Part shown: piece by piece, positions 16,780-25,316 of the stretch
Layout: each line of letters starts with the position of its first letter
Position numbering within the stretch: the first letter of the stretch is position 1
DNA from: JBOHSA01 sp050732995
Lineage (GTDB): Bacteria; Gemmatimonadota; Gemmatimonadetes; Gemmatimonadales; GWC2-71-9
Assembly (NCBI GenBank): GCA_050732995.1
Contig: JBOHSA010000095.1
Coordinates: 1-64,000, forward strand
Length of the DNA: 64,000 bases
Direction: 5' to 3'
Position numbers and translations under genes: made by a program
The notes under the pieces: model-generated
Seen by the model: the letters and a program-made list of their open reading frames with translations, nothing else
Databases searched by the model: none
What the model was told of the DNA's origin: nothing

Positions 16780-18198
16780 TTGCTTCAGCGGGTGCAGGGC
16801 GTAGGTTGGGACGGCGTGGGGCCGGCTCCTTCTCTCAGCGCGACCGCTTTGCGCGCGGCATGCCGCGCGCTGCTCGCCCTCGTCCTCCGGATTTTCTTCC
16901 GGCGCATTGAGATCTCCGGGCTCGAACGGGTTCCGGCCAGCGGGCCCATCATCCTGGTGCTCAACCACCCGAACGGGCTCATCGATCCCGCCTTCCTGCT
17001 CTGTCTGACGCCCCGGCGCGTGTCGTTCCTTGCCAAGGCACCGCTGCTTGGGATGCCGGTCATCGGGTCGATCGCGCGCGCGTTCGACGCGATTCCCGTA
17101 TACCGCCGCCAGGACGCGGGCTCCGATCCGGCGCACAACCGGGAGACATTCGAGGCCGCGCGTCGCGTGCTCGAGCGCGGCGGCGCGATCGCGATCTTTC
17201 CCGAGGGGGGCTCGCACTCCGACCCCAAGCTGCGGCCGCTGAAAACCGGGACGGCCCGCATCGCATTGGGCGCGGCCGCGGCGCTGGGCGAGCGCGAACG
17301 GATCCGGCTCGTGCCGGCAGGCCTGTACTACCGGGCGAAGCGCACGTTTCGCAGCGCGGCGCTGCTGCACTTCGGAGCGCCGTTCATGGTGGATCCGGTG
17401 CCGCTCGCGCCCGGGGCCGATCCTCCCAGCGGGCCCGTGCGGGCGCTCACGGCGCGGATCGAGCAGGCGCTGGCCGCGGTCACCCTGCAAGCAGAGCAGG
17501 CCGAAGCGCATACGCTGGTGGAGCGCGCGCTGGGGATCTTCCGGGCCGCCACCTCCTCAGCGGGCGGGCAGCCGCTCGCCGAGGAGTTCGAGCTGCGGCG
17601 CCGCTTTCTCGCCGGGTATCAGGTGGTGCGGGAGCGGTGGCCGGCGCGCCTCGACCGCCTCCGCGCCCGGATCGACCGCCACGAAGCCGCGCTCCGGGTC
17701 GCGGGCCTGGACCCGCAGCATCCGTCGGCGCGGCGGCTCACGGCGCGGGTCGTCGCCCGCTACACGCTGAGCAGCGTGGCCGTGCTCGGCGTGTTGTTGC
17801 CGGCCGCGCTCGGCGGCGCGGTGTCGCACTATCCGGCCTACCGCGCCGTGGGGTTCGTGGCGACGGGGATCGCAAAGGGGAAGGAAGACAGTCTGGCTAC
17901 GGTGAAAGTGCTCGCCGCCATGCTCTTGTTCCCGGTGACGTGGGGCGGCGTGGCGTTCGGGCTTGCGCTCCGGCTGGACGCCCGCGTCGGCGCCGCCGCC
18001 CTCGCGCTGCTGCCGCTCGCCGGGTACGCGGCACTCGTGTTTTTCGAGCGGCTCGACCGCCTGCTCGGCGCGGCCCGGGCGTTCACCCTGTTCGTGCTAC
18101 GGCGCCGGGCGTTCCTGCGCTTCGAGGCCGAGCGGCGCGCCATCCGGGACGAGATCCTCGCGCTCAGCCGGGACCTGACGGCCGTCGGGGTCGGGTAG
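16780..18198 (+). CDS. Membrane 1-acylglycerol-phosphate-type acyltransferase
   Basis: Transfers an acyl group to a glycerophosphate-type acceptor at the membrane (PlsC/LPLAT superfamily). The catalytic motif reads NHPNGLID (His63, Asp69 from TTG 16780). Its extra residue compared with canonical H-x4-D is typical, as I recall, of a subgroup with NHPNxLxDP. The block FPEGGSHSDPKLRPLKTG near residue 146 is the acceptor-binding motif of the same subgroup. The C-terminal third has about three to four transmembrane helices. Start uncertain: TTG 16780 or GTG 16792/16816. Probably phospholipid synthesis or a modified lipid. Confidence 0.8.
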   Translation: MLQRVQGVGWDGVGPAPSLSATALRAACRALLALVLRIFFRRIEISGLERVPASGPIILVLNHPNGLIDPAFLLCLTPRRVSFLAKAPLLGMPVIGSIARAFDAIPVYRRQDAGSDPAHNRETFEAARRVLERGGAIAIFPEGGSHSDPKLRPLKTGTARIALGAAAALGERERIRLVPAGLYYRAKRTFRSAALLHFGAPFMVDPVPLAPGADPPSGPVRALTARIEQALAAVTLQAEQAEAHTLVERALGIFRAATSSAGGQPLAEEFELRRRFLAGYQVVRERWPARLDRLRARIDRHEAALRVAGLDPQHPSARRLTARVVARYTLSSVAVLGVLLPAALGGAVSHYPAYRAVGFVATGIAKGKEDSLATVKVLAAMLLFPVTWGGVAFGLALRLDARVGAAALALLPLAGYAALVFFERLDRLLGAARAFTLFVLRRRAFLRFEAERRAIRDEILALSRDLTAVGVG

Positions 18199-18205
18199 GG
18201 GTAGG

Positions 18206-19585
18206 ATGGTACCACGATCGATGCGCCACGTGCCGATCCGCTTCGCCTGTCTGATCCCGCTCGCTGTCGGGTGCCGAGCCGCAGGCCCACCCTCCGCGCG
18301 GGTGGGGGAACCGGTCCCGGAGACCGCCCCCGCCATTGCGTGCCTGCCCCTTGCAGCCCGCCCGCTCACCACTCGTCGCGCCGCGGGGAGAATGGATTCC
18401 GTCACCGTCACGCTCGCCGAACCGGTCGATCCGTCCCGCGCACCGGTTCCGAGCAGCGCCAGCGAGGCACTGGTGTTCCGCCACCTGTACGAAGGACTGG
18501 CCCGCGTCGATTGCGAAGGCCGGGTCCTGACGGCCCTCGCCGAGTCTTGGCAGGCGGACGATGAAGGGCGGCGTTGGACTTTCATCTTGCGCCCCGGCGC
18601 GAGCTTTTGGGACGGCTCTCCGGTCCGGGCCGAGGACGTCGTCGCGGCGTGGAGTGCCCGGTCCTCGGCTGCCGGGCCCCTCCAGTTCCAGGTGGTGGTG
18701 ACCGACGCGCGCACGCTCGTCGTCACGTTCGCGCGGCCGGACGCGGCGGCGCCGCGCCGGTTCGGCGACCCCGCTCTCGCCGTGACGAAACCCGCGTCCG
18801 AGGCGGCATGGCCCCTCGGCACCGGGCCCTATCAGATCGTGTCCGCCGGCGAATCGATCACCGCGGCCCCCGTCCCGGGGGTTCACGGGCCGCTGCTCGT
18901 CCTCCGGTCCGCGTCGGCGGCGGACCCCCGGGATCTGCTCGACGCCGGTACGGACGCGCTCCTGACCGACGACCCGGCGGTGCTGGATTACGCGGCTCCG
19001 CGACCGGCGCTGGTCTCACTCCCGTTGCCGTGGAGCGGCACCTACGCGCTCGTCACGTCGCGCGAGACCGCGCTCGCGGCGGCGGAGTCCCGCGACGCGC
19101 TCGCGCGGGACGCGGTGCGCGGTGAGGCCCGGGGAGCGCAGCCGCCGTTCTGGTGGACCGAGGATGGCCTGCGATCCTGTTCGGCGGGTCCCGCCACCGC
19201 CGTCTCGGACGCCGCGGCCGGGGCCAGCCGCATCGTGTATCCCCGCGGCGACCGGTTGGCGCGCGACCTGGCTGGCCGCCTCGTGGCGCTCGCGGCCGCC
19301 GGCCGGCTGTGGCGGTCCCCCCCTCCCGCCACGCCTCGCGTCGCGGCGGTGGGCCTCGCGACCCGCGAGTTCGACGAGGCGCTCGCGCGCGGGGACGAGC
19401 TGGGCTACGTCCTGGCCTTGCCGCGCCAGGTCTACGATCCCTGCCGAGAGATCCGGGCGCGCGGGCTCGACCCGCGTCGCGCCGCCGCGCTCGTGCCGCT
19501 CGTCGACACGCGCCGGCGCCTGCTCGTGCGCCGGAGTCGCTTCGGGGTATCAGTCGATTGGGACGGGATTCCGCGAATCCAGTGA
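18206..19585 (+). CDS. Solute-binding lipoprotein, family 5 (OppA-like), orphan
   Basis: Periplasmic binding protein related to peptide/nickel/oligosaccharide ABC receptors. Signal peptide with lipobox LAVGC (Cys23 from ATG 18206; ATG 18221 is an alternative). The SBP_bac_5 hallmark region LAESWQADDEG...WDGSPVRAEDVVAAW lies near residues 115-150. At 459 residues it is shorter than the usual 500-600, and the second lobe is weakly conserved. No ABC permease or ATPase is nearby. It is followed after 34 bp by a sensor kinase and a sigma54 activator on the same strand, so a sensory rather than transport role is plausible. That role is inference. Confidence 0.72.
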   Translation: MVPRSMRHVPIRFACLIPLAVGCRAAGPPSARVGEPVPETAPAIACLPLAARPLTTRRAAGRMDSVTVTLAEPVDPSRAPVPSSASEALVFRHLYEGLARVDCEGRVLTALAESWQADDEGRRWTFILRPGASFWDGSPVRAEDVVAAWSARSSAAGPLQFQVVVTDARTLVVTFARPDAAAPRRFGDPALAVTKPASEAAWPLGTGPYQIVSAGESITAAPVPGVHGPLLVLRSASAADPRDLLDAGTDALLTDDPAVLDYAAPRPALVSLPLPWSGTYALVTSRETALAAAESRDALARDAVRGEARGAQPPFWWTEDGLRSCSAGPATAVSDAAAGASRIVYPRGDRLARDLAGRLVALAAAGRLWRSPPPATPRVAAVGLATREFDEALARGDELGYVLALPRQVYDPCREIRARGLDPRRAAALVPLVDTRRRLLVRRSRFGVSVDWDGIPRIQ

Positions 19586-19619
19586 CCCCGCACACCTGAC
19601 ACCCGGTACCTCTAGACCG

Positions 19620-21317
19620 ATGACGTTCCGCTCTCGTCTCCTGGCCACCTTCGGAGCGCTCGCGCTCGTCCCGCTCGCGGTGCTGGGGGTCGGCATCCGG
19701 CGCGAAACGCGGGCCCGGCTCACCCTGCAGTACGAAGCGCGAGTCGGTGCGCTCGTCGCCATCATCCGCGCGGACCTGGCGCAGGCCAATGCCGCAATCG
19801 CCGCGGCGCTCGCTGGGGTGCGGGACGGGCTCGCCGAGGACAATCGGTTCCGTCTGGCGGTGAGCGACGGCGGCGACCGCGTGTATCTGCTGGACTACGC
19901 CGGGCGTGCCATGCGCCTCGCTGGGCTGTCGATGCTGCAGCTCCAGGACGAAGACGGGCGCATCGTCAGCTCCGGTCACTTCCGTAACGAATTCGACCGG
20001 ATGGAGCCGGGGCTCCCGCGCGGGCTCGCGGCCGCCGGCCCGGGCCTCGCCCTGGTCGAGGCCCGGACGCCGGAGGCGTCGTTCTTCGTGCTGGCCCGCG
20101 CGGATTCCCTGCGGCTCGGGGGCCGGCGCCTCACGCTCGTCGGCGGCCGGGTGGTCGATCACCGCTTCCTCGCGCGGCTCGCGCGCGACCGCGACCTCGA
20201 AGTGACGCTCGAATACCCCGGCGGCGTCATCACCTCTACGCCGCCGGATTCCCTCGCCTCGGGCGGGGATGCCGTGGCGGCGGAGCTGCCGATCCCCTTC
20301 ATCACCGATCCGCCCGCACTCCCACCCCCCGCAGCCCGGTTCGTAGTGGCCGCCTCGCTCGCGCCGCTCGCGGCGCTCGAGCGCAGCCTCGACGCCTGGG
20401 TGCTGAGCGCCCTTGCCGCCAGCGCCGTCGCCGCCCTGCTGGGCGCGGGGTGGCTGTCCGCCCGCGTCAGCCGACCTCTGACCGCGCTCGCCGAGCGGAC
20501 GGCCCAGGTCGACCTGGATCGGCTGGACGTGGAATTTCCCACGGACCGACGGGACGAGATCGGCGCCCTGGCGCGGCTGCTCGGCGCGATGACCGAGCGG
20601 TTGCGCGCCGGCGCCACCAGGCTGCGCGAGGCCGAGCGCCGGGCCACGGTCGGAGAAGTGGCCCGCCAGGTGAACCACGACATCAAGAACGGCTTGATTC
20701 CGATCCGCAACGTGCTGCGCCACTTGGCGGAGGTCGCCCGGGACCGGCCGACGGCCCTGCCGGGGGTGTTCGAAGAGCGGCGCGGCACGCTCGAGTCGGG
20801 AATCAGCTACCTCGAGACCTTGGCCGCGAACTACGCCCGGCTTTCGCCCAAGCTGGACGGCGGCGCCTGTCAGGCGAATGCGGTGGTGGCCGAGGTCCTG
20901 CGCGACGCCCCACGGCGCGATGGTCTGGAATTCGTGACCCGCCTGGCCGAGGGCCTCCCGCCCGTGCAGGGCGACGCCGTGGTGCTGCGGCGCATTCTCG
21001 AGAACCTGGTCGGCAACGCGGTGGACAGCCTCGGTCCGGACGGCGGCGCTGGCATGGTGACGCTGGCGACGGAGGCCGCGGGCTCGACCATCCGGCTCAC
21101 CGTCGCCGACACGGGGCCGGGAATGACCCGGGCGGAGCTCGACCGGGCGTTCGAAGATTTCTATACGACCAAGCCGGGCGGCACCGGCCTCGGGCTGTCC
21201 ATCGTGCGCCGCCTGGTGGTCGATCTGAGCGGATCCCTCCGGGTCGAGACGGCGCCCGGGCAGGGGACGACCTTTGTCATCGAACTACCCGCGGCGAACC
21301 AGGGCAGCGCGGCATGA
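19620..21317 (+). CDS. NtrB/NtrY-like membrane sensor histidine kinase
   Basis: A 565-residue kinase from ATG 19620. The frame is open far upstream, but that part lies inside the binding-protein gene. N-terminal helix (about 8-25), a periplasmic sensor domain of about 235 residues, a second helix (about 263-285), HAMP, then HisKA with VNHDIKNG (phospho-acceptor His353). The HATPase has NLVGNAVDSL (N), DTGPGM (G1) and GGTGLGLSIV (G2). The H-box form H-D-I-K-N is that of NtrB/NtrY-type kinases, which pair with sigma54 activators. That is exactly its neighbour, whose ATG overlaps this stop (ATGA). Confidence 0.92.
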   Translation: MTFRSRLLATFGALALVPLAVLGVGIRRETRARLTLQYEARVGALVAIIRADLAQANAAIAAALAGVRDGLAEDNRFRLAVSDGGDRVYLLDYAGRAMRLAGLSMLQLQDEDGRIVSSGHFRNEFDRMEPGLPRGLAAAGPGLALVEARTPEASFFVLARADSLRLGGRRLTLVGGRVVDHRFLARLARDRDLEVTLEYPGGVITSTPPDSLASGGDAVAAELPIPFITDPPALPPPAARFVVAASLAPLAALERSLDAWVLSALAASAVAALLGAGWLSARVSRPLTALAERTAQVDLDRLDVEFPTDRRDEIGALARLLGAMTERLRAGATRLREAERRATVGEVARQVNHDIKNGLIPIRNVLRHLAEVARDRPTALPGVFEERRGTLESGISYLETLAANYARLSPKLDGGACQANAVVAEVLRDAPRRDGLEFVTRLAEGLPPVQGDAVVLRRILENLVGNAVDSLGPDGGAGMVTLATEAAGSTIRLTVADTGPGMTRAELDRAFEDFYTTKPGGTGLGLSIVRRLVVDLSGSLRVETAPGQGTTFVIELPAANQGSAA

Positions 21318-22714
21318 CGCTCGTGCTGGTGGTAGACGACGTCCCGGCGTTGGCCGAGCAATACGCCTACGACCTCCGGCGACTGGGGGGCGGGCCGGGG
21401 GGACCCGGGTTCGAGACGCTGGTGGCCGGCGGGGGCCGGGAAGCGCTCGAAACGCTCGCGCGCGAGGCCGTCGACTGCGTGATCCTCGACCTCGAGATGC
21501 CGGGGGTGGACGGCTTCGAGGTGCTGCGCACGATCCGGCAGCGCGGGCTCGACGTCCCGGTGATCGTGTACACCGGCACGGGCAGTTACGACCGGTGTGT
21601 CCAGGCGGTCCGCCAGGGCGCCGACGGGTTCATCGACAAAGCGGAACCGATGGAGCGCGTGCTTCGGGAGATCGAGGTCGCGCTCGAGCGGCGCCGGCTC
21701 ACTTCCGAAGTGCGGGCGCTCCGCTCGCGACTCGGCGTGGACACTTCGCTCGTCGGGGAGAGCGAGCCGATGCGGCGGCTGCGGGAAGCGATCGCGCGCG
21801 TGGCTTCCGTACCCAGCCCCGTCCTGATTGAAGGGGAGACCGGTACGGGCAAGGAGCTGGTCGCACGCGATCTCCACCGGTTGGGGGGAGGGGGGGGGGC
21901 GGCACGTGAGCGCGAGCCGTTCATCGCTCTGAACTGCGCAGCGCTGCCGGAGAACCTGGTCGAGAGCGAGCTGTTCGGGCACGAGCGCGGCGCGTTCACC
22001 GGCGCCGCACAGCTGCGCCAGGGCGCCTTCGAAGCCGCGGGTCGGGGCACCCTGTTCCTCGACGAGATCGGCGAGCTGCCGGGGCCGGCGCAGGCGAAGC
22101 TGCTCCGCGTCCTCGAGACCAATGAGGTCACGCGGGTCGGCGGCACGCGGATCGTCGCCGTCCGCGCGCGCGTCCTTGCGGCGACCAACCGCCGCCTCGA
22201 GGCGGAGGTCGCCGCGGGACGGTTTCGCCAGGACCTGTTCTTCCGGCTGAACGTGCACGTCCTGCGGGTCCCCCCGCTCCGGGAGCGGCTGTCCGACGTT
22301 CCCGCGCTCGCCGAGCACTTGCTCGCGGCGCTGTGCCGGCGGCTGGGCGTCCGTCCGCGGCGCCTCGCCCCCGACGCGATCGAGCTATTGATGGGCTACG
22401 ATTGGCCCAAGAACAACGTCCGCGAGCTGCGCAACATGCTCGAGCGGATGATCATCGCCTCGGATGTCGAGACCTTGACCGCGGCGGACGTGCCGCCGGA
22501 AGTCCGGGACAGCGGGCCCCCTCCCCCGCCCGGCGGCCCCGGCGTGGGCGCTCGGACCTTTCTCGAGCAAAAGGCCGAAGCCGAGCGCCGGATCCTCGTC
22601 GCCGCGCTCGAGCGCAACGACTGGCACATCAGCCGCACGGCCCGCGAGCTGGGTCTCGCCGACCACTCGAGCCTGCTCAAGATCATGCGGAGGCACGGCA
22701 TCGGTCGCGATTGA
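21314..22714 (+). CDS. NtrC-family sigma54-dependent response regulator
   Basis: Activator of sigma54-RNA polymerase, 466 residues. Receiver domain (about 3-120, Asp59 in ILDLEMPG). The AAA+ domain (about 145-375) has Walker A GETGTGKE (about 174-181), the sigma54-contacting GAFTGA loop at 226-231, Walker B FLDEIGELP and the R-finger region. The C-terminal Fis-type helix-turn-helix (about 425-460) ends NDWHISRTARELGLADHSS. A poly-G tract inserts a glycine stretch after the Walker A helix. Coupled to the kinase by ATGA. Its targets probably include the next gene, whose upstream region carries an inverted repeat and a -24/-12-like element. Confidence 0.95.
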   Translation: MTLVLVVDDVPALAEQYAYDLRRLGGGPGGPGFETLVAGGGREALETLAREAVDCVILDLEMPGVDGFEVLRTIRQRGLDVPVIVYTGTGSYDRCVQAVRQGADGFIDKAEPMERVLREIEVALERRRLTSEVRALRSRLGVDTSLVGESEPMRRLREAIARVASVPSPVLIEGETGTGKELVARDLHRLGGGGGAAREREPFIALNCAALPENLVESELFGHERGAFTGAAQLRQGAFEAAGRGTLFLDEIGELPGPAQAKLLRVLETNEVTRVGGTRIVAVRARVLAATNRRLEAEVAAGRFRQDLFFRLNVHVLRVPPLRERLSDVPALAEHLLAALCRRLGVRPRRLAPDAIELLMGYDWPKNNVRELRNMLERMIIASDVETLTAADVPPEVRDSGPPPPPGGPGVGARTFLEQKAEAERRILVAALERNDWHISRTARELGLADHSSLLKIMRRHGIGRD

Positions 22715-22723
22715 AAACCATCC

Positions 22724-22765
22724 GTGTCCCGCCGGACACATTAGGTATCTCCTCTATGTGTCCGG
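22724..22765. promoter_or_regulatory. Inverted repeats, putative NtrC-type enhancer site
   Basis: CCGGACACAT (22732-22741) and ATGTGTCCGG (22756-22765) form a perfect 10-bp inverted repeat with a 14-bp spacer. A further GTGTCC at 22724-22729 pairs with the first arm. It lies ten bases after the sigma54 activator gene and about 150 bp before the likely transcription start of the TPR gene, a normal distance for an upstream activating sequence. Confidence 0.6.
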
Positions 22766-22870
22766 ATGAACACAACCAGTGTGGCCGGCAGTCCTCTCAG
22801 ACCTAGGCATCAGAGGATAACCAATTGAGCCGGAGTGGCTTACGACTAGTGGCCAGCCGGCGCATTCCGC

Positions 22871-22886
22871 TGGTATTCCCCCTGCT
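22871..22886 (+). promoter_or_regulatory. Candidate sigma54 (-24/-12) promoter
   Basis: TGG-N10-TGC arrangement (TGG at 22871-22873, GC at 22884-22885, then T). GG and GC are separated by the required 10 bases; the -24 box otherwise matches poorly (TGGTATT against TGGCACG). It would start RNA near 22897, 25 bases before the TPR gene's ATG. Speculative. Confidence 0.35.
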
Positions 22887-22921
22887 TTCTCTGCGTGTGC
22901 CCACACATCAGAGGAGGCAGT

Positions 22922-23938
22922 ATGCGTCGGGAATTCACCTTGGCTCCGGCGGGGGAGCCCAAGCCATGGCAGCTCGGGGCCGTAGTTGCCGTGCTGACTG
23001 CCGTCACGTTCGTCGCCGCCTACGCGACGGGCTGCGGAGATTCGGGGCACGCGGAGCGCGACATCGGGGTGGACAGCGGGGAGGTGGCGGTGACGTCGTC
23101 GCCGACGCCGCCCACAACGTTGGCCGAAGCGGTGACTCGTGCCGCGATCTCCGGCCCGGTCGCGTTTGCAGACGCCGAAGCCGCGTACCGTGACAAACGC
23201 TACGGCGAAGCGACGGCCCTGTTCACGGCCTACAGCGAGCGCCGGCCGGAGAACCCGTGGGGTCATTACATGCTCGGCCTCTCCGCGTGGAAGGCCGGAC
23301 ACGCGGATCGCGCCGTGCCCGCGTTCGAGCGGGTGCTCGAGCGCGACTCCACCCACGTGAAAGCCCTGCTCAATCTGAGCCGGGTGCTGTTGGAGATCGG
23401 ACGGTCGGAGGATGCGATCCAGCGCATCGAGCGCGTGGTGGGATCCGACTCGACGCTCGGCGAGGCGTGGCGGGTGCTGGGCCGGGCTCGCGCCGAGCTG
23501 GACCAGGTGGACGGCGCCATCGAGGCCTACCAGCGGGCGCTCGCCCTCGACGACGGTGATGCATGGAGTATGAACAATCTCGGACTGCTGCACGTCCGGG
23601 AGGGTCGATTCGAGGAGGCGTTGCCGCCCCTGGCGCGTGTCGTCGAGCTGCGGCCCGACGTCGCCGCCTTCCAGAACAACCTCGGCATCGCTCTGGAGCG
23701 GGCAGGGCAATACGGCGCGGCCGGGACCGCTTACCGCGCCGCCCTCGCGGCCGATAGCGCGCACGCCAAGGCGTCCGTCAGCCTAGCGCGGGTGGAAGGG
23801 AAGCTGGACTCCGTCGGCGTCGTGCCGGTGGACCTGGCCGCTCTGGCGCGGGGGTTCGTCGCGGAAACCGCCCGGTGGCGGGAGGAGTTCGGGGTCGGCG
23901 CTGCGGAGACGCCGTCCAAGCCTGAGCCGGCGCGCTGA
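22922..23938 (+). CDS. Lipoprotein or membrane-anchored TPR protein
   Basis: A 338-residue protein beginning at ATG 22922, which has GAGGAGG five bases upstream. A hydrophobic N-terminal segment (about 17-37) ends ATGC, so it is either a lipoprotein (Cys38) or membrane-anchored. Residues 80-300 hold about six tetratricopeptide repeats (for example the W-x-x-L-G-x-A and A-x-x-x-Y-x-R-A-L patterns in AWRVLGRARAELDQ and AIEAYQRALALDD). A protein-interaction role in the periplasm is likely; no enzyme domain is seen. It stands alone between a candidate sigma54 promoter and a strong terminator, so it may be the dedicated target of the upstream two-component system. Confidence 0.82.
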   Translation: MRREFTLAPAGEPKPWQLGAVVAVLTAVTFVAAYATGCGDSGHAERDIGVDSGEVAVTSSPTPPTTLAEAVTRAAISGPVAFADAEAAYRDKRYGEATALFTAYSERRPENPWGHYMLGLSAWKAGHADRAVPAFERVLERDSTHVKALLNLSRVLLEIGRSEDAIQRIERVVGSDSTLGEAWRVLGRARAELDQVDGAIEAYQRALALDDGDAWSMNNLGLLHVREGRFEEALPPLARVVELRPDVAAFQNNLGIALERAGQYGAAGTAYRAALAADSAHAKASVSLARVEGKLDSVGVVPVDLAALARGFVAETARWREEFGVGAAETPSKPEPAR

Positions 23939-23964
23939 GGAGCAGAAACCTGGCTGGTGGAGGG

Positions 23965-23994
23965 ACGAGGCCCGCGGTGCGGGCCTCGTTTTTT
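23965..23994 (+). terminator. Strong rho-independent terminator
   Basis: Perfect 11-bp stem ACGAGGCCCGC / GCGGGCCTCGT with a 3-base loop, followed by a T run (23989-23994). It ends the TPR transcript and insulates it from the convergent methyltransferase operon. Confidence 0.95.
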
Positions 23995-24042
23995 CGGTGC
24001 GGGTCTTCCTCCCCCGGGCTGCCGCACGCGATCATCATCTCC

Positions 24043-24750
24043 TCAGGACTTCCGGAACACGACGAAGAGGATCCGGCCCAACAGTAGCGCCGTCGAGTTG
24101 TGCAGGCGATAGGGGAGCCCGGCCAGCCGAGTGTAGGCGTACACCAGCGGGACCAGCCACAACAGCCAGCGGGACGTCGTCTGGTAGCGGTCCGCCGCCA
24201 CGGTCTCCACGACGAGGCCGGCGCGGTGGGCCAGATAGCCCAGCTGGTCCAGGGTGAGTGCCGCGACGTGCTGCAGGCCGTCCGTGTTCTCCGGGTCGAG
24301 CGGCTTGAAGCTGTAGAAAAACCCCGACAGCAGGAACCGCACGCGCGACTTGAGCGACAGGACGTTCGGCGTCGAGATCACGAGCCGGCCGCCGGGCTTC
24401 AGGACGCGGTGGCACTCCCGGACGAACGTCAGATGGTCCACCAGATGCTCCATGACCTCGATCGCCACCACGACATCGAACGAGGCGTCCGCGTACGGCA
24501 GGCGCTGCGTGAGGTCGGCCTGGCGGACCTCCACCGGCGCGTAGCGGAACCGCTCCGGAAACAGGTCGCACGCTGCGACCTCGAACCCCTGCTCGTGCAG
24601 CCGCTGCGCCAGCGCGCCGTGGCCGGTCCCGGCGTCGAGGATCCGCAGCGTGTCGCGACGCGCGTCCGCCCCACCGACCAGCTGCGTGAAGAACGCGAGG
24701 AACCGCTCGTGCACGCCGGGCATCGTGATCGGTCGAATGTCCGAGCTCAC
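24043..24750 (-). CDS. Class I SAM-dependent methyltransferase
   Basis: A 235-residue methyltransferase of the Methyltransf_11/25 type. Motif I ILDAGTGHG lies near residues 37-45, the acidic residue after beta-2 in AACDLFP, the post-I block DASFDVVVAIEVMEHL near 85-98, and LKPGGRLVISTPN near 120. The C-terminal third is hydrophobic and may associate with the membrane. GTG 24750 is chosen because it overlaps the stop of the upstream gene (GTGA); longer frames run into that gene. The substrate is unknown; similar proteins act on quinones, sugars or lipids. Last gene of a three-gene coupled set. Confidence 0.85.
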   Translation of the reverse strand: MSSDIRPITMPGVHERFLAFFTQLVGGADARRDTLRILDAGTGHGALAQRLHEQGFEVAACDLFPERFRYAPVEVRQADLTQRLPYADASFDVVVAIEVMEHLVDHLTFVRECHRVLKPGGRLVISTPNVLSLKSRVRFLLSGFFYSFKPLDPENTDGLQHVAALTLDQLGYLAHRAGLVVETVAADRYQTTSRWLLWLVPLVYAYTRLAGLPYRLHNSTALLLGRILFVVFRKS

Positions 24751-25316
24751 TGCCCACCCTTCCGGGGCCGGGTGACGAACGTCCCGAGGTAGATGTAGTC
24801 GCCGAGCGGGGACGCGTCGTCGTCGGCGGCGTTGGCCGCCACATGAAACACCACGGGCGCCGCGCCGGAGGGCGCGGTCCACTCCAGCGTCCAGCGCGCC
24901 GTATCGGGCGCCGTGAGGTCCGTCCCAGCGAGCGTGTGGTGCACGTAGTCCACGGCGCGGACCGAGTCGCGTGTCAGCGCGACCCGCGGGTTGCCGGGGG
25001 TGAAGCGGCCCGCCTGGCGCCCTATCTCGTCTCCCGCGGCCCACCGGGCCGAGGCTTCGAAGCCGGCGGCCCGCATCCCCGGCCGGACGAGCGTGATGAT
25101 CAAGCGGTAACGCTGTCCCGCGACCGACGACTCGGGAACGCCGTCGATCGAGAGGGTGCCGAGGCGCTCGTTGAGGGGCGCGCCCGAGTGACACTGCGCG
25201 CAGCTCGGCTCGCCGAATCCGCCCGTGTGCGCCGGTGGGGGACGCTCCGGAAAACGGGGCGCCGCCGCGACCGCGGCGGCGCCGAGCACCGCGAGCCCGA
25301 AGCCGAACGGTCTCAG
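24747..25316 (-). CDS. Secreted single-heme c-type protein with reeler-like domain
   Basis: About 189 residues. A signal peptide-like N-terminus is followed by a CAQCH heme-binding motif (about 39-43). A beta-sandwich resembling the reelin/reeler domain follows (YRLIITLVRPGMRAAGFEAS, then the tail TWTLEW-like and PVVFHVAANAADDD regions), as in proteins annotated 'choice-of-anchor V'. No ATG, GTG or TTG lies at a sensible place. The only fitting start is CTG 25316, which overlaps the upstream stop as CTGA, matching the ATGA/GTGA pattern of this region; a GTG about nine codons later is the alternative. Probably an extracytoplasmic electron carrier or sensor. Confidence 0.72.
   Translation of the reverse strand: MRPFGFGLAVLGAAAVAAAPRFPERPPPAHTGGFGEPSCAQCHSGAPLNERLGTLSIDGVPESSVAGQRYRLIITLVRPGMRAAGFEASARWAAGDEIGRQAGRFTPGNPRVALTRDSVRAVDYVHHTLAGTDLTAPDTARWTLEWTAPSGAAPVVFHVAANAADDDASPLGDYIYLGTFVTRPRKGGQ

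Noticed and set aside
16315..17511. 398-codon minus-strand frame across the zinc-ribbon and acyltransferase genes
   Set aside because: It spans two recognisable plus-strand genes and has no domain of its own.
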